A stretch of DNA of 64,000 nucleotides from Chryseobacterium sp. 7 (GTDB lineage: Bacteria; Bacteroidota; Bacteroidia; Flavobacteriales; Weeksellaceae), in the NCBI RefSeq assembly GCF_003663845.1, contig NZ_RCCA01000001.1:3534001-3598000 (forward strand), in the 5' to 3' direction. Below are positions 1 to 6,972 of this stretch, in pieces; position 1 is the first letter of the stretch, and each line of letters starts with the position of its first letter. The position numbers were made by a program, and so were the translations under genes. The notes below the pieces were generated by a model, which made no database searches, was not told the DNA's origin, and saw nothing but the letters and a program-made list of their open reading frames with translations.

Positions 1-422
1 GCATTTGAATTGACTCTCCTCAGCCTGCATTGGTCTTCAAGAGTTCGGGTAATGGAGGAAACGGTGAATGTACCTCCTTTTGTGTCTTTACTGAATTTGG
101 AACCTATTTTCTCCAGGGTAGTTTTTGCTTTGGATACCATATAAGCCCTGCTGTAATCCAGCCTCTGAACCTGGTATCCTTTTCCTGATTTTTTTATTTT
201 GTGGAATTTTCCGTTACTGATATATTTCTGTACGGTCTTGGAATCTTTAAGGAGCTGTATTCCGAAACTTTTGGAGGCATCAAGGTGAGGTTTGTAAAGC
301 GGTGTAGCTTCAACCTTCAATACAGTAGAAAGATCATAGCAGGGAAAAGCTTTTTTGGCTGCCTGCGAATAATGTAAACTATAAATAAAAGGTACAAAGA
401 CCACACAAAAATACTTTCTCAT
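1..422 (-). CDS. DUF5715-like exported protein, N-terminal part only
   Basis: An open frame runs from an ATG at 422 to the window edge, giving about 140 residues; the 3' end is missing. Residues 1-20 (MRKYF...YSLHYSQA) form a signal peptide. The partial domain includes the stretch SSITRTLEDQCRLRRVNSNA near the cut end. This resembles the entry to the conserved core of DUF5715 proteins of Bacteroidota and, more distantly, murein-acting D-Ala-D-Ala peptidase folds. The function is unknown; a cell-envelope role is inferred from the signal peptide. The family assignment is from memory of the motif and is moderate. The gene is divergent from aqpZ. Confidence 0.55.
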   Translation of the reverse strand, partial: MRKYFCVVFVPFIYSLHYSQAAKKAFPCYDLSTVLKVEATPLYKPHLDASKSFGIQLLKDSKTVQKYISNGKFHKIKKSGKGYQVQRLDYSRAYMVSKAKTTLEKIGSKFSKDTKGGTFTVSSITRTLEDQCRLRRVNSN

Positions 423-607
423 TCACCATCCTTTTAAATTACAAACGAAAGATAAAACATTTATGTTATATCTTTCAAAGCCGACTATAATGCTCTATAA
501 ATAAATCCCAAACAAACTTTACACCAAATTATAGATTTTACAATTATTGTTCACTCTTTTTCGAAATATTTTTTCAGTTTTTACTTTTTACTTTAAGATT
601 TAAATTT

Positions 608-615
608 TACATTTG
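608..615 (+). promoter_or_regulatory. -7 promoter box of aqpZ
   Basis: TACATTTG matches the Bacteroidota -7 consensus TAnnTTTG exactly and lies 24 bases before the aqpZ start codon. No clear -33 TTTG is visible at the usual distance; the upstream stretch is only T-rich. Confidence 0.45.
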
Positions 616-639
616 AGATGCATTTAAATAATAAACAAC

Positions 640-1359
640 ATGATAAAAAAACTTTTCGCTGAATTTTTCGGCACATTTTGGCTTGTTTTCGGAGGGTGTG
701 GAAGCGCTGTTTTCGCAGCTGGTGTTCCAGATATCGGCATCGGACTTTTAGGAGTTGCTTTAGCCTTCGGTCTTACGGTTCTTACTATGGCTTATGCTGT
801 AGGACACATCTCAGGAGGGCACTTTAACCCTGCCGTTTCTTTCGGGCTTTTGGCTGGAGGGAGATTTCCTGCAAAAGACCTTATCCCTTACATTGTAGCT
901 CAGTGTCTGGGAGCAATTGTAGCAGCAGGATGCCTGTATACAATCCTTAACGGAGCGGGAGCGGTAGAATTCTCCAAACCCGGAGATTTTGCCACCAACT
1001 TCTACGGTGAAGCTGTGTATAACGGAAAAGCATTCAGCATGGGAGCAGCATTCCTGGCTGAGTTTTTATTAACTGCTTTCTTCCTTATCGTAATCATGGG
1101 AGCTACAGACAAATGGGCGAACGGTAAATTTGCCGGTCTTGCTATTGGTCTTGCTCTTACGTTGATTCACCTGATCTCTATTCCCATCACAAACACTTCT
1201 GTAAACCCTGCGAGATCACTTTCTCAAGCGGTATTTGTGGGAGGAACTGCGATGTCTCAACTTTGGCTGTTCTGGGTAGCACCAATTTTAGGAGGAGTTG
1301 TAGGAGGATTAATCTACAAATTCTTACTTCAGAGAGATACTGCAGAAATTGCAGATTAA
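640..1359 (+). CDS. aqpZ: aquaporin Z (MIP family water channel)
   Basis: This 239-residue membrane protein has the two MIP half-repeats. The first NPA box is [11 protein letters not shown] at about residue 60 and the second is [13 protein letters not shown] at about residue 187. Six hydrophobic helices can be placed around them. The N-terminus [23 protein letters not shown] is typical of AqpZ. The protein conducts water across the inner membrane. The narrow-pore type (aquaporin rather than glycerol facilitator) is supported by NPARS without the glycerol-facilitator NPARD, and by the short length. The gene is monocistronic, with its own -7 box and a terminator directly after the stop. Confidence 0.93.
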   Translation: MIKKLFAEFFGTFWLVFGGCGSAVFAAGVPDIGIGLLGVALAFGLTVLTMAYAVGHISGGHFNPAVSFGLLAGGRFPAKDLIPYIVAQCLGAIVAAGCLYTILNGAGAVEFSKPGDFATNFYGEAVYNGKAFSMGAAFLAEFLLTAFFLIVIMGATDKWANGKFAGLAIGLALTLIHLISIPITNTSVNPARSLSQAVFVGGTAMSQLWLFWVAPILGGVVGGLIYKFLLQRDTAEIAD

Positions 1360-1382
1360 TTTTTAGAGCAATATTCAAATAT

Positions 1383-1408
1383 AAAATCCTGTCAGGCGGC
1401 AGGATTTT
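1383..1408. terminator. bidirectional terminator between aqpZ and the converging gene
   Basis: A 9-bp perfect stem (AAAATCCTG / CAGGATTTT) with an 8-base loop is followed by a T-run. It lies between converging genes, 23 bases after the aqpZ stop and next to the stop of the opposing gene, so it probably serves both. Confidence 0.8.
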
Positions 1409-1409
1409 T

Positions 1410-1955
1410 TTATTTCAGTTTTTTGATGTCAAAAGGATTTTTGAAGATCAGTTCTTCATGTTTTCCTTTGATTTCCATTTTACGCTGGAGAAGATTCAGA
1501 GCCATTTTCCGGATGAAAAGATCTTTATCATTAAGCTTCCAGTAAGAGTCTTCGTGAAGCTTTTTAGGCGGCCGGATCAGATAGAACTCCGTTTCCCAGG
1601 TATCTGCATTATGATAAAACTCGATGATTCCGCAATGTTCGGGGATAACCGCAGCATCTATCATTCCCATAGGAAGTAAAAAGCTAAAAGAGTTGCAGAT
1701 GTAATCTCCACAGGAAATTTTATCGTGCTTCAGAAATTTTTCTCCTGTATCTTTATTGAGGTAAGATTTTTTGAAATCATTTTTAAAATCACTTTTTGAA
1801 AACTTGATCTCAATTTCATGACTTTCGCCTTCTGAATTAATGACCAGAATATCTGCTTCCCAATCTGCCTGAAAATAATTCGTCAGTACGATTTCTTTTT
1901 CAAAATCGCAATGGGAATGAATGTAGGTGTGGATAAGTTCTTCTATTTTGATCAT
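1410..1955 (-). CDS. MmcB-like PD-(D/E)XK nuclease-fold protein
   Basis: From the ATG at 1955 the protein has 181 residues. The N-terminal region shows the restriction-endonuclease-like core: a Glu in the first helix (FEKEIVL), then WEADILVIN (the Asp) and HEIEIKFSKSDF (the E-x-K). This pattern is seen in MmcB-family proteins, which are associated with DNA repair. A longer frame exists upstream, but the start MIKIEEL fits the family and places the nuclease helix near the N-terminus. The gene converges on aqpZ. Substrate and biological role are not known from the sequence. Confidence 0.6.
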   Translation of the reverse strand: MIKIEELIHTYIHSHCDFEKEIVLTNYFQADWEADILVINSEGESHEIEIKFSKSDFKNDFKKSYLNKDTGEKFLKHDKISCGDYICNSFSFLLPMGMIDAAVIPEHCGIIEFYHNADTWETEFYLIRPPKKLHEDSYWKLNDKDLFIRKMALNLLQRKMEIKGKHEELIFKNPFDIKKLK

Positions 1956-2066
1956 TGGTATAATTGTAAAATGTACAATGTAAAAAGTATTAATGATGAT
2001 GCGCTCGCTCTCCAATAGTCAATATTATAAACGCAATGTCCACAAAGTTTATATTTACTACCTTTA

Positions 2067-2086
2067 AATGTTCGCAAAAGCATTTC
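2067..2086 (-). repeat. interspersed intergenic repeat, copy 1
   Basis: Read on the minus strand this is GAAATGCTTTTGCGAACATT. It matches the stretch at 28204-28223 at 19 of 20 positions. Both copies lie in gene-free sequence next to other fragments containing TTTGCG/TTTGTGG motifs. The rest of 1956-2187 shows no convincing gene. Confidence 0.5.
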
Positions 2087-2187
2087 ACTCAGCAAAAATA
2101 ATAAGCTATTTTTATTTATTTCGATGATGAAAAAATTGACAAGCAAAGCGATTAACTATTCACAATTCCCCTTTGACATTACGCTTT

Positions 2188-3180
2188 CTAACTTACCAGC
2201 AGGCTGCAACCCCTGATATCCGAATGGTCTATTCTTCCCAATACCTGAAATTTATCTCCCACAATTTTCCCTAAATCCTGTGTCGCAATAAATGAGCAGG
2301 AATGGGTATTGGCCAGATCAATGATGTTAACAGCACCTGTTCTTCCTTCTTTTTCATAGCTTAAGGGATCTTCTGCATTCCTGACCATGATTCTCATCCA
2401 GTTGGGACATTCATATTCATTATTTCCAAGAGAATAAGCCTGCGAAAGCAATTCCGTCATAGAATATTCTGAATAGATCTTATCTGTTTTAAGACCGTCC
2501 TGCAAAATTTTCAATAACTCGTCTTTGGTCATTTCTTCTTTTCGTCCTTTCATTCCTCCGGTTTCAATTACGATTAAATTTTCGGGGAAATTTTGAGATT
2601 CTTCACTTTGTTCAGCATGGCAGTAATCCAGAAAATCTAATAAGGCAAAGGAAACTCCGAAAAGAATAACTTTTTTGCCCTGCAGATTGTTCAATAAATC
2701 AAAAAGTTCAGAATGGTTGTAAAGAAAATATCCGTTTTCCGGCCTGGCAGATTTTTTCATCAGATAGTCTACCATATAAATCAGGGATGAATTCTGTTTT
2801 TCCAGATAGCTTGGAAGTAAGCCCAGAAAAATAAAATCTTCCGGTTTTCCGATGAACTGTTCAAAACTTTTATAAATACTTTCTTCATACAGCTTTGGAT
2901 CTGCAATAAAATGTTTTGAAAGATTCATCTGAGTGGTTCCTGAACTTTGAAAAAACAAATCTGTTGTCACATTTTTATCAAGAATCTGATGATTTTTAAA
3001 CATTTCAATAGGCAGAAACGGAATTTTCACTAAACTGTCTACCTCATCAGGATTCACTTTCAGAAAGTCAACAAACTTCCTGTATATTTCAACATTTTCA
3101 TACTGATAACGAAATGTTTTCAATGATGCGTTCAGGAAATCCTGTTCAGTCTGTATGTTGAATATGTTTTCTAATTTCAT
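2188..3180 (-). CDS. LuxE-type acyl-protein synthetase / acyltransferase
   Basis: The 330-residue protein resembles the LuxE/acyl-protein synthetase family, relatives of adenylating phenylacetate-CoA ligases. Supporting motifs are IPFLPIEMFKNHQI near residue 53, the Ser/Thr/Gly-rich nucleotide loop FFQSSGTTQMNLSKHF near residue 77, IVIETGGMKGRKEEM near residue 204, and YSEYSMTELLSQAYS near residue 237. In Bacteroidota such stand-alone genes are thought to activate acyl groups; the substrate is unknown. An unusual insert HAEQSEES at about residues 189-196 is encoded by a dispersed repeat (see the feature at 2596). The gene stands alone on the minus strand. Confidence 0.75.
   Translation of the reverse strand: MKLENIFNIQTEQDFLNASLKTFRYQYENVEIYRKFVDFLKVNPDEVDSLVKIPFLPIEMFKNHQILDKNVTTDLFFQSSGTTQMNLSKHFIADPKLYEESIYKSFEQFIGKPEDFIFLGLLPSYLEKQNSSLIYMVDYLMKKSARPENGYFLYNHSELFDLLNNLQGKKVILFGVSFALLDFLDYCHAEQSEESQNFPENLIVIETGGMKGRKEEMTKDELLKILQDGLKTDKIYSEYSMTELLSQAYSLGNNEYECPNWMRIMVRNAEDPLSYEKEGRTGAVNIIDLANTHSCSFIATQDLGKIVGDKFQVLGRIDHSDIRGCSLLVS
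2596..2622 (-). repeat. dispersed repeat inserted in frame in the acyl-protein synthetase gene
   Basis: The minus strand reads CATGCTGAACAAAGTGAAG followed by AATCTC. It is a recognisable variant of the widespread Bacteroidota repeat with the core CTGAACAAAGTGAAGAATC. Translated in frame it gives HAEQSEES, between FALLDFLDYC and NFPENLIVIE, where the family fold gives no reason for a hydrophilic insert. Confidence 0.55.
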
Positions 3181-3282
3181 AACTTTTTTAAGCTCATTAT
3201 CACCTCATTACAAGGCAACTATAAAGATAAAATATTGATATTTAATATTTTTTTAATCTGAAAATTCTATTTTGGTAGGCTT

Positions 3283-3372
3283 CTTGCAATTACTTAAACG
3301 GAATATGGATTAAAAACAAGAATAGGTTTCGGCCTATTTGAAGGTTACCTCTTTTTAGAGGTAATTTTTTTT
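3283..3372 (+). ncRNA. probable small RNA with intrinsic terminator
   Basis: This lies in a gene-free gap between two minus-strand genes. A hairpin AATAGG-TTTCGG-CCTATT (3321-3338) is followed directly by TGAAGG, then by a perfect terminator stem TTACCTCT/AGAGGTAA (3345-3364) with a TTTT loop and eight T residues, pointing to plus. No plus-strand protein gene precedes it, so the terminator must end an untranslated transcript. A clearly related sequence (ATGGA, AAGAAT, R-GG hairpin, CC-ATTTGAAGG) occurs at 39143-39215 in the island. The 5' end is estimated and not defined by a good promoter. Confidence 0.45.
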
Positions 3373-3375
3373 GCT

Positions 3376-4203
3376 TTACTTTTCAAAAGCTTTCAGTTCA
3401 AAATCTTTTTCAAAAACCCCGTAGGTGAAATAGGAAATCCAGTCTCCAAGGTTGATATATTTGGCATTCTGTTCCAAATCCAGCACCATCGGAAGGTGTC
3501 TGTGCCCGTAGATAAAATAATCTATTTTCTGAGTCTTCAGCTTTTCTTTGGAATAAATAATCAGAAACTCTTTATCTTCTCCCAGAAAGGCTTTGTCTTC
3601 TTCTCCGGAGATCATTTTATTTTTTTGGGAAAGATATAAAGCTACTTTCATAGCAATATCGGGATGAAGCCATTTGAAGAACCACTGTGCAACAGGATTT
3701 GTGAATAATTTTTTCATTCGTTTATATCCTTTGTCACCGGGGCCTAAACCGTCTCCATGGGCCAGCAAAAACTGCTTTCCTCCCATCTCGAAATATTGTT
3801 TCTGATAAAAAACAGTACAGCCAATTTCTTCTTCCAGATAGTCTTTCATCCATAAATCATGGTTTCCGACAAAGAAATAGATATGAATTCCTCTGTCTTT
3901 AAGCTCTGCAATTTTTCCAAGAACACGAACGTATCCCTTAGGAATAACATGCTTCCATTCATGCCAGAAGTCAAAAAGATCACCCATTAAAAACAAAACC
4001 TGAGCATCTTCTTTGATCTCATCCATCCAGCATATAAATCTTTCTTCACGCACCTTGCTTTCCTTAGGTGTAGGAGCACCAAAATGCTGATCTGAAGCGA
4101 AATATACTTTTTTTCCAGGTTCTAAATTAATTGTTGTTTTTAACACCTTCTGAGTTTTGTGGGGGGTAAAATTATTGATTATCTTCTGCAAACCATTCTC
4201 CAT
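3376..4203 (-). CDS. LpxH-like UDP-2,3-diacylglucosamine diphosphatase (calcineurin-like phosphoesterase)
   Basis: The metallophosphoesterase signature is complete: ASDQHFG (D-x-H), GDLFDFWHEW, FVGNHDLW, LAHGDGLG and IYGHRHLPMV near the C-terminus. In this family these residues bind two Mn ions. LpxH hydrolyses UDP-2,3-diacylglucosamine to lipid X in lipid A synthesis at the inner membrane; flavobacterial proteins of this length (275 residues from the ATG at 4203) are usually assigned this role. The chosen ATG overlaps the 3' end of queD by 32 bases in another frame. A later non-ATG start near LNLEPGKK cannot be excluded, because family members often begin close to that point. Confidence 0.72.
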   Translation of the reverse strand: MENGLQKIINNFTPHKTQKVLKTTINLEPGKKVYFASDQHFGAPTPKESKVREERFICWMDEIKEDAQVLFLMGDLFDFWHEWKHVIPKGYVRVLGKIAELKDRGIHIYFFVGNHDLWMKDYLEEEIGCTVFYQKQYFEMGGKQFLLAHGDGLGPGDKGYKRMKKLFTNPVAQWFFKWLHPDIAMKVALYLSQKNKMISGEEDKAFLGEDKEFLIIYSKEKLKTQKIDYFIYGHRHLPMVLDLEQNAKYINLGDWISYFTYGVFEKDFELKAFEK

Positions 4204-4618
4204 AAGAGTTTTCCGTCTCATGAAGTTTAAGATAAGCCAAAGAAATTCCTTCCGGAAGTCTTGATTTGATTTTGGCAGCAATGGCATACAACATGTTTTC
4301 ACAGGTAGGCTGGAAGCTGCAATAGATTACTTTATGGCCTTTCTGTTCAAGATCATCACCCAGTTCTTTATGCGGAGACAGGGCATTTACAAGAACCGCA
4401 TGGTCCCATACATCTACGATTTCAGACTTTACGATACTTTTAATATCTCCGAAATCTACCACCATTCCATTTTTAGGATTTTCAATATCATTGATCGGTT
4501 TCCCTTTCACTGTTACAAACAGTTTATAGGAATGTCCATGCATATTTTTACACTTCCCATCGTAGTTGTAAAGCACGTGAGCGGTTTCGAATGTAAAAAT
4601 TTTTGTAATACGTATCAT
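4172..4618 (-). CDS. queD: 6-carboxytetrahydropterin synthase QueD / PTPS family
   Basis: The protein is 148 residues from the ATG at 4618 (MIRITKIFTFETAH). The zinc ligands are visible as the His of FETAH and both His of CKNMHGHSYKL. The catalytic Cys/His/Glu elements appear in PTCENMLYAI and LKLHETENSYGEW. The enzyme converts 7,8-dihydroneopterin triphosphate to 6-carboxytetrahydropterin on the queuosine path, while some members make 6-pyruvoyl-tetrahydropterin. The six extra residues upstream (MSYLCT) are unlikely to be translated. The gene overlaps and probably is co-transcribed with the LpxH-like gene. Confidence 0.85.
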   Translation of the reverse strand: MIRITKIFTFETAHVLYNYDGKCKNMHGHSYKLFVTVKGKPINDIENPKNGMVVDFGDIKSIVKSEIVDVWDHAVLVNALSPHKELGDDLEQKGHKVIYCSFQPTCENMLYAIAAKIKSRLPEGISLAYLKLHETENSYGEWFAEDNQ

Positions 4619-4702
4619 AGTACAAAGATATGACAAAACCGCTTAATAGAGAAAAGACTGTTTCTATTAGAGCGATATTAAAATATTCTTTTTAGCGGAT
4701 TT

Positions 4703-5077
4703 TTAAAAGTTTTCCAGCCAGTCACTTTCCAATCGTTTGATCTTCTTGGTTTCCGGATCAAACAGGATCCAAAGGGTGCTTGAATCTACTACCAGCTCAT
4801 CATTGCAGTAAAATTCTACTTTTCTGGGCTGTTTGGCTCCTTCAGGTGACATGGGATAGGTTCTTACCGTGATGATGTCATTCAGATAGACTTGTTTTTT
4901 ATACCGGATATGATGATCAAGAAGCATCCAGACATCATTTGCATATTCTGTTTTCTGTTTTAAAAGATCCCAGTGTTCTGCTGCCACTTCTTCCACCCAG
5001 TACACATATTGTACATTATTCACGTGATTATTCTGATCAATATGTTCTTCCGTTACCTGGATCTGTTTTTCGTACAT
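4703..5077 (-). CDS. hotdog-fold acyl-CoA thioesterase (4HBT/YbgC type)
   Basis: The 124-residue protein has the 4HBT active-site stretch QNNHVNNVQYVYWVEEVAAEH near the N-terminus and the strand LLDHHIRYKKQVYLNDII. It hydrolyses acyl-CoA thioesters; the chain length is not predictable. Two ATGs are possible, at 5086 and 5077. An AGGAG sequence lies one base before the first and ten bases before the second, so the second (MYEKQIQV) is preferred. AGGAG is unusual in this phylum, where ribosome binding sites are mostly weak. Confidence 0.8.
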   Translation of the reverse strand: MYEKQIQVTEEHIDQNNHVNNVQYVYWVEEVAAEHWDLLKQKTEYANDVWMLLDHHIRYKKQVYLNDIITVRTYPMSPEGAKQPRKVEFYCNDELVVDSSTLWILFDPETKKIKRLESDWLENF

Positions 5078-5169
5078 TAAATTCATTCTCCTGAAAATTT
5101 ACTCAAATTTATCATTTTAAAACAGAACTTTCTCGGGATTAAATAATATTTGGGCTTTTCTTCTATAGC

Positions 5170-6972
5170 TTATAAAATATTTTTATGGATTTTTTTGTTG
5201 TTACTTTTGATCATAAATCTTAAAAAAAGTTTAAGCTTAGAAAGTTCAATTATTTCATTTTCAGAACTATAAAATTCAGAAAGTCTGATTTCGAAGTCTG
5301 TAATGCTGGTATCCGGGCTACAAGAAATGATAATCAGGCTTACCCATTCTGAAATTTGTCTGTCTATCTCTGTCGAAAGATCTTTTACTTTAATTTCACG
5401 CAATAATTGTAAGCCGGGTTCAAAACCTTTTTTTATGATCCGTGTCAATATCTGATTGATAATTTCCAGCAGCATAAAATACCTTAAATGAGCCGGAGCT
5501 TTTTTTAATAAGCTTATATCATATCCATCAGCATGGATCGGAAGCTCAAAATTCAATAAATAATTAATATTTGCCATAGTAGTTTCTCTCCATTTTTCCA
5601 TATCATTTACAGCTAAATATACAGTAGACATATTCATCAGCATTTGGGATATATGCAATGAAAGAATTTCTATTGACCGATAGGTATCCAGCTCTATACT
5701 ATATCTGATTCCATCCTTCGTTATATTTAGTGCTTCTTCGTTATTATTTAATTTGAAAGACAAATATGATTTGTTGGACGTTATAAATGTCTGTATGAAA
5801 TTGTATGAAAAACCGCTTTGTGGGAGAAGCTGTGTCGAAATTTTATCTGCATAGGCAAAGATATCTCCTGCCTCAATCAATTTACCTGCCTTCGCATGGC
5901 TAAAACCTCTGTAATATTGATTATTAAGATAGAAAATAGCCATATATTCTGAGCAATCGGGAACATTAAGAACAATCATATCATCCACATGTTTCAGGAA
6001 GTCTGATTTCAGAATCAGATTGTTACTTACCCCAGCCAGATGGTTTGAGGACTCCTCTTCCTTTTCTTTGCCGAAGTTTTTCAATTGAATATTTTTAAAG
6101 GAGGGGCATTCTACTGCAGCTTCTTCAAAATATCCTCCACAAGTGGGCAAAACAGAACAGTTTATACAGTTTTTATTAATTTTTTCATTTCTAATAAAAT
6201 CCGATAATCTATGATAATCAACAATAAATCCTGATATGGGTAATTCTTTTATATCATGATGGGCAGTCAATAATACAGACAGCCCGTTCATTGTTTTTGG
6301 TCCTGTAAGCTGATGACCGTAAATACTCATAATAGCGGGATTGATTTCTTTAAATGAAATTTTTTCTCCAGAGGATAAAGGCTCATTAATTTCAGATTCA
6401 TTAACATTATAAATCATTCTATGAGAATATATCCGTTTTTCTTCATCAAATCCTCTTACAGACTTATAAATATTAATTTTATTGCTAAAAGAATTAATTT
6501 TTTCTTTCTCAAGCCTCAAAATGGCTATATTTTCAAATTCTTTGGAATATTTACGCAGACCTTCTTTTATAAAGGCCAGGTTTTTCTTGTTTTGAAGTGC
6601 AAAGAGTAAACAAATATCATGATATGAAACTTTCTTAAGCGATTGAAAGATATTCTGAAAAATGTCCGTTGAAAAATGGACATCATCAAAAACCAACGTC
6701 AATTTATTTAATCCTTGTAAATGATTAGCTATGAACTCTTTTTCATCTATAATATCAGGCACTAAAATAGCTTTATCAATAAGTTCCTTTACTATTTTTG
6801 CATCTATAGGACTGAATGAACCTGTAAGCAGCAGTTTATAATTTTCTCTGCTTATTAGTATCCTTTTATGAGATATAGCAGAATGGAGGTAAACATGGTC
6901 TACCCCGTCTTCATAAACTTCCAAAAATCTGGATAATCTGAACAAATTATTGATTGATTCGGTTGACTTCAT
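5170..6972 (-). CDS. SPASM-domain protein without radical SAM cluster (pseudo-rSAM peptide maturase), with helical repeat tail
   Basis: The 600-residue protein holds an iron-sulphur type Cys array at about residues 268-291: CINCSVLPTCGG, then ECPSFK. This is like the SPASM auxiliary-cluster domain of peptide-modifying radical SAM enzymes, but no CxxxCxxC radical SAM motif occurs upstream. It therefore resembles the SPASM-only partners known from grasp-with-spasm and pseudo-rSAM peptide systems. Residues 340-560 are helical with TPR-like spacing (GFSHAKAGKLIEAGDIFAYA, SYLSFKLNNNEEALNITKDG). The start overlaps the 3' end of the receptor gene by 26 bases, so it is the last gene of the precursor operon. 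A role in binding or presenting the precursor peptide is inferred. Confidence 0.6.
   Translation of the reverse strand: MKSTESINNLFRLSRFLEVYEDGVDHVYLHSAISHKRILISRENYKLLLTGSFSPIDAKIVKELIDKAILVPDIIDEKEFIANHLQGLNKLTLVFDDVHFSTDIFQNIFQSLKKVSYHDICLLFALQNKKNLAFIKEGLRKYSKEFENIAILRLEKEKINSFSNKINIYKSVRGFDEEKRIYSHRMIYNVNESEINEPLSSGEKISFKEINPAIMSIYGHQLTGPKTMNGLSVLLTAHHDIKELPISGFIVDYHRLSDFIRNEKINKNCINCSVLPTCGGYFEEAAVECPSFKNIQLKNFGKEKEEESSNHLAGVSNNLILKSDFLKHVDDMIVLNVPDCSEYMAIFYLNNQYYRGFSHAKAGKLIEAGDIFAYADKISTQLLPQSGFSYNFIQTFITSNKSYLSFKLNNNEEALNITKDGIRYSIELDTYRSIEILSLHISQMLMNMSTVYLAVNDMEKWRETTMANINYLLNFELPIHADGYDISLLKKAPAHLRYFMLLEIINQILTRIIKKGFEPGLQLLREIKVKDLSTEIDRQISEWVSLIIISCSPDTSITDFEIRLSEFYSSENEIIELSKLKLFLRFMIKSNNKKIHKNIL

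Noticed and set aside
1263..1679. Plus-strand frame of 138 residues after aqpZ
   Set aside because: It overlaps the end of aqpZ, crosses the terminator and is antisense to the MmcB-like gene.
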